Part shown: positions 56,657 through 64,000 of the stretch, one piece after another
How positions within the stretch are numbered: the stretch's first letter is position 1
Layout of the letters: every line of letters begins with the position of its first letter
Assembly: GCA_963576565.1 (NCBI GenBank)
Contig: OY755042.1
Coordinates: forward strand, 6,128,112 to 6,192,111
From: Aspidapion aeneum
Lineage: Eukaryota > Arthropoda > Insecta > Coleoptera > Brentidae
Direction of reading: 5' to 3'
Length of the DNA stretch: 64,000 bases
Notes under the pieces: generated by a model
Told to the model about the DNA's origin: nothing
What the model saw: the letters and a program-made list of their open reading frames with translations, nothing else
The model's database searches: none
Position numbers and translations under genes: made by a program

Positions 56657-57480
56657 GTAAGCTTAACTCACCTTAAACATGCTTAATGTTCGATAAATTT
56701 AAACCCGTTTTAAAGGTACTGTGTAAAAATCGAATTTTGCGATTGTTTATGGCTGAAATAGACTTTAAAAAAAAATTATGTATTCATAAACTGAACAGAG
56801 GAATACCCCATTTATTGCATATAGACAAAAGATTTGACAATTTAGGATGACGGTATTTTTAATCAAGTATTCTGTTAATAGTAAAACATTCCACTTGCCT
56901 TATCCATATTTGTTATGTATCGGGTGGGCAAAAAAAACCGGTTTTTACATGGAGGAACATGTAAAGTAAATTATTTTAAATATATTCCTACATGAAGTGT
57001 ATAATTATGCTCGAAAGGATACAAAATGTGTGTGTACAGGGATTGATTTCGGGTGAGAAATTTTATTTCCTATAATAGTATAATAATTAAGTGGAACGTA
57101 AATACTATAGGCAACTCCAAATAATATATTTACAGTCCGAGCGCCATGCAAAAATCGCAAAGAAGAAAGCACCTTCAGCGGACCCGCTTTTTTTTGCTTC
57201 TTTACCGTTCCAGGGAAACCCTAGGTTATTGTTCACTGAATAGTTGTATAATTAGAATTTTGTTAAGTTTTTAGTAGAAATATTGAGTTTTTAGTAGAAA
57301 TGTTGAGTTTTTAGTTTCGTAAGTGTAACACATGGACTTGCTCCAAACTCCAAACTTGCATATGGCTTTGATATGCACGTTGTAGCTTGGTGCCAAATTT
57401 TTAAATTGTATTTACTTGTTTAATTAAAAGACGGAAAATAATTGAGAAAAGAGGAGTAATAAAGCTGCGTATAGACATGG
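56657..57480. other. Attractin intron 3, left part
   Basis: AT-rich. At 56920-56945 the phrase gggtgggcaaaaaaaaccgg recurs from 14905 and 57960, an end of an unknown element family. No exon recognised. Confidence 0.45.
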
Positions 57481-57608
57481 ACTGTCCCATAAAAATTAAC
57501 AACTTCAAAGTAGCCTTAGCGACGATCCAAGGCCAGGTGCACCAAAAACGGCTTTCACTCAGGAAAACATCGATGCTGTGCTCATGCTCATCACGGAAGA
57601 TCGACATT
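57481..57608 (+). pseudogene. Mariner-type transposase fragment
   Basis: About 30 codons in one frame read DDPRPGAPKTAFTQENIDAV then LMLITEDRHL. This matches the N-terminal helix-turn-helix of mariner transposases (GRP..A..EEN...V..LI.EDRH). It is cut off by the LINE tail at 57608. The remainder of the transposase is absent. Confidence 0.6.
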
Positions 57609-57905
57609 TATTTGTTGATTACTTTACAAACATCGTTATACAGTAATTACATGTAATGTTACAAAATATAACCAAGAAGGAAAAACCTAAACCTAATAAA
57701 TATCTTACAATTACAAGAGGAAAACGAATAGATTATAAAGCACAGCCCTTAAATTTTTTAGACTGATATTAAATATGTCTGTTTGGACCTCACCCAAAAT
57801 CTCATTTGTATCTGTCATCATTTTATTAAAAGAAGTTACTACTTGGATTGACGTTAAATAATTTTTGATAAGTTGGGATTCTTTGATTAATCTTTGGTAC
57901 ATTAA
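57608..57905 (-). pseudogene. Jockey-like LINE 3' fragment
   Basis: The minus strand reads LIKESQLIKNYLTSIQVVTS followed by FNKMMTDTNEILGEVQTDIF. The text gattactttacaaacatcgt near 57619 matches ggatactttacaaacaacac at 49231. It is the C-terminus and 3' UTR of the same family as 49208-50330. Confidence 0.75.
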
Positions 57906-57984
57906 AGTTTATATAGTTAATTAAGTTATAGTCTTTGTACCTAACATTATTTTAAAAATACCGGGTAGACCAAAAAAATCGGAC

Positions 57985-58870
57985 AATCTGCGAACCAGAA
58001 CATCTAGACAAAGAATTAAACCATCTTAAAAACGCACTCGTAGCAAATAGATAAATGTATACGACCAAAGCCGAGCACTAGAACTAACAGTAGCGGTGGA
58101 CTGAGCAGCCTCGAAGTTACTTCAAGAGCCTTTCTGCCCTACATCCCTAGAGTGACGGATAGGATCGGACGTATTCTCGGAAAACACAACATTAAAACGA
58201 TCTTCAAGCCATCTAAGAAGATCGATAACCACCTCGGATCTGCGAAGGATATAAGGGACCCACTAAGTTCTTCTGGGGTATACCGCATTCCCTGTACCTG
58301 TGGAAGTGTCTACATCGGAACAACCAAACGGTCCGTAAACACAAGAATCAAAGAACACAACGTCAACTGTCGACTCGGACATACGGAAAAATCCGCAGTT
58401 GCAGACCACACACTAAACAATGAAGACCACCGAATAAAATTCGAAGACACACAAGTTCTCTGCGCCTCCTCTTCATACTATCCAAGACTCTATAGAGAAG
58501 CAATCGAAATTCATAAACACCAACACACACACAAAACTTCAACAGATCTGAAGAAACTCTTAAAATTAACAGAACATGGGTACCGGTTCTTAAAAACACT
58601 AAACGGCTCGCTTACAACAACAAAACTGAATCTCGGGAAAGTGACCAATCACCGACCAGCTCTGATATACGCCCCGCCCACCATAGCGTATTTAACCTGC
58701 GCCCGCGACAGACTAACCACCAGTCGTCGAGAAGCCGACAAACAGTCAACATCTCCTGAAGATGCCATCCACTCGAGATGGCGAAACGTCGAGAACGAAT
58801 CTCCAACGACGACGGCCGAACAGCTCGAAAGCACACCCACCATTGGACGATGGCCACGAAAGCCTTTCAC
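57985..58870 (+). pseudogene. Penelope-like element, 3' fragment with GIY-YIG endonuclease
   Basis: About 90% identical at DNA level to the GIY-YIG half of 19790-20700. The frame from 58152 reads TDRIGRILGKHNIKT, GVYRIPCTCGSVYIGTTK and NTRIKEHNVNCRLGH, with the conserved Y, R, H and E positions of the GIY-YIG fold and a CTCG cysteine pair. The RT half is missing. The same CTGAAGAT...GGCGAAAC motif as in the first copy lies at 58755-58795. Downstream of about 58825 the two copies diverge. Confidence 0.9.
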
Positions 58871-59239
58871 AGTTTACATGAAATTAAGAAAAGAGATAGA
58901 AGTAGCGAATATGCAGTTGAAAAAATGGGGTTTGGTTTTTACCCTCTAGTAAAACATGACTATCATATAAATCCCTTTGTTGTCCTGTAATACGAAGCAA
59001 ACTGAACCAGTGAATCAACTGATCGGTGTTCAAATCACATGACCTCCATTGCTAGAGGCACACGCGGTGCCTCTAGCAATACCCCTTTGAGCTACACTTC
59101 CAATAGTAATATCGATAAATAAATATTCTAATTGCAGTTTCCTGTAGTTTCGGCGAAGCTAGTGAAAAGACAATGCAAAAAACTGTCTCGATATGGTTGT
59201 CAAACAATCCTGCAAAATTTCGACGACGTTCGTTATCTC
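58871..59239. other. Intron stretch with a short hairpin
   Basis: Contains a perfect 14-bp-arm palindrome at 59049-59081 (attgctagaggcac / gtgcctctagcaat with 5-nt loop). No gene found. Confidence 0.6.
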
Positions 59240-60360
59240 GTTTTCTTATTTATACTACTACTACTATGTCGGTTTAGAACGTTTTTCTACGTTGTCCGAC
59301 GCCTATTCTCCACCTCCTTCGATCCTGACAATCATCTTCTGTCAGATTCTTTTGACTCATTGATCTTTGGATTGACTGTTGCCATTCTAGTTTAGGACGT
59401 CCTCTTTTTCTGCGCCCTACTGGTTGCCACTCTAGGACCTGTTTTGGTAATCTTTCGTCGTTCATCCGTTGTACATGGCCGTACCATATCAATTGCCTTT
59501 TAGTGATGTCATCCGTTATGCTTCCCTCGATTCCCATTCTTTCTTTTATGATCTCATTTCTTATGTGATCTAATTAAGATATTCTCATTGATCTTCTTAT
59601 TGCATCCATTTCGACACTTTCCATTTTTGTTTTGTATTTTTCTGTTACGCGACAAGTCTCTATTCCATACAACAGCGTGCTTTTTACCATTGTTTCATAT
59701 ATGTTAAATTTTACATTCTTTCTTATCTCTCTGCCCCATAAAATACTGTTAAGATATCCAATAACCTTTTTTGCTTTTACTATTCTTTTTTCCAATTCTT
59801 CCCAGTTCCTGTCTTATCAAATCTGACACCCAAGTATACATACACATTGCATGGAGATATTGTTTGTCCATTGTCTAGTTCTAACTCACTGGATTCGTTT
59901 CCAATACATAAGTACTGTGTCTTGTCCACGTTCACTGTTAGTCCCCACTTTTGTTATTCTTCCGTTAACTTTCTCATCACAGCAAACTGTAGTGTGTATA
60001 TAGTAAATCGGTCGTTAAGTTGTATTCCCATGCCATGCACTTTACGTTTCCAGTTTTTTAGAGCCACTGCGATATATATTTTAAAAAGAGTTGGAGAGAT
60101 ACAACATCCCTGTCTTAAGCCTTTTGTTACCAGGAATTCTTTTGAAAGTCGATTTCCAATTTTAATTTTAGATTTTGACCCTTTGTATAGTTCTTTTATC
60201 GCTTTTATGTATGTGTGACTGATATTAGTTTGTTCCAACACCGTCCATAATTTTTCTACTGGAACGGTATCATATGCTTTTTGTAGGTCCACAAAGGTAA
60301 CATGAGTCTCTATATTTCTGGCGCTTCTTTTCTCAATTACTTGTTTAAGACAAAAAACAT
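59240..60360 (-). pseudogene. RTE-type LINE remnant lacking the catalytic FADD
   Basis: Minus-strand pieces: FCLKQVIEKRSARN, DLQKAYDTVPVEKLW, GLRQGCCISPTLFKIYI, then LQFA joined directly to VMRKLTEE, KAKKVIGYLNSILWG and YGHVQRMNDERLPKQVLEWQ with GRRKRGRPKLEWQ. Compared with the copy at 18359, about 15 residues around FADDQ...DDLEY are deleted. A (TAG)n-like tail is at 59255-59268. The family is related to, but distinct from, the 18359 copy. Confidence 0.88.
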
Positions 60361-60489
60361 TATCACTACAAATATAGTTTTCTTATTTATTCAGGGAAAA
60401 AATTAGGGCAAAAATGTTTCCAGATTGTAACTTTTTACTAGAAATGGGGATATTTTTACTTTTGATCTGAACTGGTATTCTCATAAATT
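60361..60489. other. Short gap before the foldback
   Basis: AT-rich, no feature recognised. Confidence 0.3.
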
Positions 60490-60624
60490 GGCTTAAAAAC
60501 GTTACGTTTTGAAAACGCTAAGCGAAACCACAAAAATATAGGTTTTCCCAACTTTGTGACGAAACGCACAGCACCCTTCTCGCATGGCATTTGCGCTGAC
60601 CGATCGAATTTGGTATTCACGTAG

Positions 60625-60719
60625 GGTCACTGCATCCTGGAAGCCTGGCGTCTCCATAGACACTACGTCTTCGTGATGCAGTGACCCTAGACACTACGTC
60701 ATCGTGATGCAGTGACCCT
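60625..60719. mobile_element. Small hAT-like MITE, 8-bp target duplication
   Basis: The unit begins AGGGTCACTGCATC and ends GATGCAGTGACCCTA. The bases ATTCACGT flank it on both sides, and the right foldback arm (tattcacgttggtaaac in reverse) is uninterrupted there, confirming the insertion. The right half contains a second copy of the end. A fragment of the same family occurs near 50470. Confidence 0.8.
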
Positions 60720-61060
60720 AATTCACGTTGGTAAACGCGCCCTTGGGATGGAACTCGCTAAGCATCCTTCAAATTTTCGCTTTTTGTTTATGTTTTTTGA
60801 TATTTGTGGCATACATTACAGATTTTTTTTCACCCCAGTTAGTTATTTTTGGTATTTATTGATAAAAACATCGAAAATCTGGAGAAGGTGACGGTTAGAA
60901 AAGGTTTTAATGAGAAATGTTGGGCTAGTGGTGTCTTAACATGATTGTAATTACCCCTAGACTCCTATAGGGTATATAGACGTTAGCCATAAATTTTCAT
61001 CATATTCTAACAAATAAAATAAAGTTTTAGAAGAAAATTTAGTTAAAATTATTCAATAAT

Positions 61061-63090
61061 TATTAAAGTTTAAATTGTTTAAAGCATTGGCACCATCACC
61101 ATTTCATTGTTCCAATTGAATACACTGTGTATAGTGTAGAAAACTTGCCCATAAACAATTTTTAATTATTCATTTATCTGTACCACTTAAATAGATTCCA
61201 GAAGTGAGAGAAATACAGTAAATATTTATTCACAGTCCTTCATTTCTACCTTGAAAAATAAGAAAGGTGGCTATTTTGGTACCTTATTGTACTTAAAGTA
61301 TAGGCTGAAGGCCTCCTTTAACAACTATAAATACAAAATTGGCCAAAAAAATTATTATTAAAGTTTAAATTGTTTAAAGCATTGGCACCATCACTATTTC
61401 ATTGTTCCAATTGAATACACTGTGTATAGTGTAAAAAAACTTGCCCATAAACAATTTTTAATTATTCATTTATCTGTACCACTTAAATAGATTCCAGAAG
61501 TGAGAGAAATACAGTAAATATTTATTCACCGTCCTTCATTTCTACCTTGAAAAATAAGAAAGGTGGCTATTTTGGTACCTTATTGTACTTAAAGTATAGG
61601 CTGAAGGCCTCCTTTAACAACTATAAATACAAAATTGGCCAAAAAAATTATTATTAAAGTTTAAATTGTTTAAAACTTTGGCACCATCACTATTTCATTG
61701 TTCCAATTGAATACACTGTGTATAGTGTAAAAAAACTTGCCCATAAACAATTTTTAATTATTCATTTATCTGTACCACTTAAATAGATTCCAGAAGTGAG
61801 AGAAATACAGTAAATATTTATTCACAGTCCTTCATTTCTACCGTGAAAAATAAGAAAGGTGGCTATTTTGGTACCTTATTGTACTTAAAGTATAGGCTGA
61901 AGGCCTCTTTTAACAACTATAAATACAAAATTGGCCAAAAAAATTATTATTAAAGTTTAAATTGTTTAAAGCTTTGGCACCATCACTATTTCATTGTTCC
62001 AATTGAATACGCTGTGTATAGTGTAAAAAAACTTGCCCATAAACAATTTTTAATTATTCATTTATCTGTACCACTTAAATAGATTCCAGAAGTGAGAGAA
62101 ATACAGTAAATATTTATTCACCGTCCTTCATTTCTACCTTGAAAAATAAGAAAGGTGGCTATTTTGGTACCTTATTGTACTTAAAGTTTAGGCTGAAGGC
62201 CTCCTTTAACAACTATAAATACAAAATTGGCCAAAAAAATTATTATTAAAGTTTAAATTGTTTAAAGCTTTGGCACCATCACTATTTCATTGTTCCAATT
62301 GAATACGCTGTGTATAGTGTAAAAAAACTTGCCCATAAACAATTTTTAATTATTCATTTATCTGTACCACTTAAATAGATTCCAGAAGTGAGAGAAATAC
62401 AGTAAATATTTATTCACCGTCTTTCATTTCTACCTTGAAAAATAAGAAAGGTGGCTATTTTGGTACCTTATTGTACTTAAAGTTTAGGCTGAAGGCCTCC
62501 TTTAACAACTATAAATACAAAATTGGCCAAAAAAATTATTATTAAAGTTTAAATTGTTTAAAGCTTTGGCACCATCACTATTTCATTGTTCCAATTGAAT
62601 ACGCTGTGTATAGTGTAAAAAAACTTGCCCATAAACAATTTTTAATTATTCATTTATCTGTACCACTTAAATAGATTCCAGAAGTGAGAGAAATACAGTA
62701 AATATTTATTCACCGTCCTTCATTTCTACCTTGAAAAATACGAAAGGTGGCTATTTTGGTACCTTATTGTACTTAAAGTTTAGGCTGAAGGCCTCCTTTA
62801 ACAACTATAAATACAAAATTGGCCAAAAAAATTATTATTAAAGTTTTGAATTGTTTAAAGCTTTGGCACCATCACTATTTCATTGTTCCAATTGAATACA
62901 CTGTGTATAGTGTAAAAAAACTTGCCCATAAACAATTTTTAATTATTCATTTATCTGTACCACTTAAATAGATTCCAGAAGTGAGAGAAATACAGTAAAT
63001 ATTTATTCACCGTCCTTCATTTCTACCTTCAAAAATTAGAAATGTGGCTATTTTGGTACCTTATTGTACTTAAAGTATAGGCTGAAAGCT
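61061..63090. repeat. 296-bp tandem array, seven copies
   Basis: The phrase tattaaagttt recurs at 61061, 61357, 61652, 61948, 62244, 62540 and 62836, a near-constant 295-296-bp spacing. Units are almost identical (gcattggcaccatcac, caattgaatacactgtgtat, gtaccttattgtacttaaag). The right arm of the foldback has a single inverted unit. The frame at 63064-63264 is not coding-like. Confidence 0.95.
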
Positions 63091-64000
63091 GTCCAGATCA
63101 AATCTGCAAAAATAGTATTTACGTACGATTGCGCTGAGCATTTTTTTAAAACGGTAACCGTGTTTAAAAACGCCTACCAATTGACATCTGTTTCTGAAAA
63201 TCGCTTGGCGTTTTTAAAAAATTCAAAACTATTAAAAAGTATTATGCATAATTATAGTGGTTAAAGGAGGCCTTCAGCCTATACTTTAAGTACAATAAGG
63301 TATTTTTTATTTCTTATTCTTCAAGGTAGAAATGAAGGATTTTAAGGAGTTTGTGAATAAAGATTTACTGTATTCCTCTCCCTTCTGGAATCTATTTAAG
63401 TGGTACAGATAAATGAATAGTTAAAAATTGTTTATGCGATAGTTTTCTACACTTCTATATGTAAAGGTACCCTTTAGAGTAGGTACCCGAGCATTTGAGC
63501 CTTATTGGAAACACCCTAGTATGAGCGAGTATATTCAATTGGAACAATGAAATGGTGATAATGGTGCCAAAGCTTTAAACAATTTAAACTTTAACAATTA
63601 TTGAAGATTTTTAACTAAATTTTGTTCTAAAACTTTATGTTATTCGTTAAAATATGATTTACGTCTATATAACCTTTATTATTATACCCTAGGAGTGTAG
63701 GGGTCATTAAAATCATGTTAAGACACCGCTAGCTCAACATTTATCATTAAAAGCATTTATAACCATAACATTCTCTAGATTTTCGATGTTTTTATCAGTA
63801 AATACCAAAAATAACTAACTGGGGTGAAAAAAATGTATGCCACAAATGTCAAAAAACAAACAAAAAGCGAGAATTTGAAGGATGCTTAGCGAGTTTCATC
63901 CCAAGGGCGCGTTTACCAACGTGAATACCAAATTCGATCGGTCAGCGCAAATGCCATGCGAGAAGGGTGCTGTGCGTTTTCAAAACGTAACGTTTTTGGG

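Larger units (their letters stand above)
60490..64000. mobile_element. Long foldback element with about 750-bp arms, cut by the window edge
   Basis: The left arm begins aaacgttacgttttgaaaac and the right arm 63262-64000 is its reverse complement, sharing cagcacccttctcgcatggc, ggtgtcttaacatgatt and aggctgaaggcctcctttaa. The central unique part is 63090-63261. The left arm contains a seven-unit 296-bp tandem array and a small hAT (60625-60719). The far right end and any target duplication lie beyond the window. No transposase was seen. Confidence 0.85.

Overview
The window looks like nuclear DNA of an arthropod, most likely a large-genome insect. Evidence: AT-rich sequence, two split metazoan genes with GT-AG introns of several kb, and introns packed with insect-type transposons (Penelope-like with GIY-YIG endonuclease, RTE and Jockey/R1-like LINEs, hAT and Tc1/mariner-type TIR elements, DINE-1-like elements with a GTCT microsatellite, foldback elements). 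A beetle is possible, but nothing here fixes the order. There are no prokaryotic genes, CRISPR arrays or recognisable viral genes. Two host genes lie head to head. On the minus strand nine exons between 43661 and 6070 encode the N-terminal 464 or so residues of Vps13D, a chorein-domain bridge lipid-transfer protein. They were found by reading short islands flanked by splice signals and aligning them to the remembered order of the human protein. The reading phase closes across all nine exons if one non-canonical but AG-ending acceptor is used for exon 6. The gene continues off the left edge. On the plus strand three exons (50830-51080, 53762-53983, 56533-56656) encode the start of attractin (distracted in Drosophila): signal peptide, EGF module and CUB domain. 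Splice phases match, and the gene continues off the right edge. About 7 kb of transposon-rich DNA separates the two starts. A near-identical inverted segment of about 46 bp lies close to both gene starts. Layout: 134-1300 decayed retroelement C-terminus; 1590-2330 tandem duplication; 3202-6050 long-TIR foldback with a 427-bp tandem array; 6742-9993 a repeat family broken by another foldback; 11216, 17645, 33843 and 37422 four DINE-1-like elements; 12897-14177 TA-flanked foldback; 18359-19757 RTE reverse transcriptase; 19790-21533 Penelope-like element; 22085-23190 191-bp satellite with hammerhead-like cores; 25030-30045 a LINE broken by other insertions, one of them a zinc-finger TIR element with a 6-bp target duplication; 30840-32970 a 140-bp tandem repeat split by a LINE; 34725-36600 nested palindromes with a LINE fragment; 39143-40240 nested palindrome; 41560-42780 LINE remnant; 42901-43423 and 52108-52640 composite hAT elements; 46126-48592 hAT with nested insertions; 49208-50330 LINE remnant; 55640-56405 8-bp microsatellite; 57608-60360 LINE, Penelope and RTE fragments; 60490-64000 a long foldback with a 296-bp tandem array. 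No transposon in the window looks intact. The host exons appear intact, although several insertions sit within 50-75 bp of Vps13D acceptor sites.
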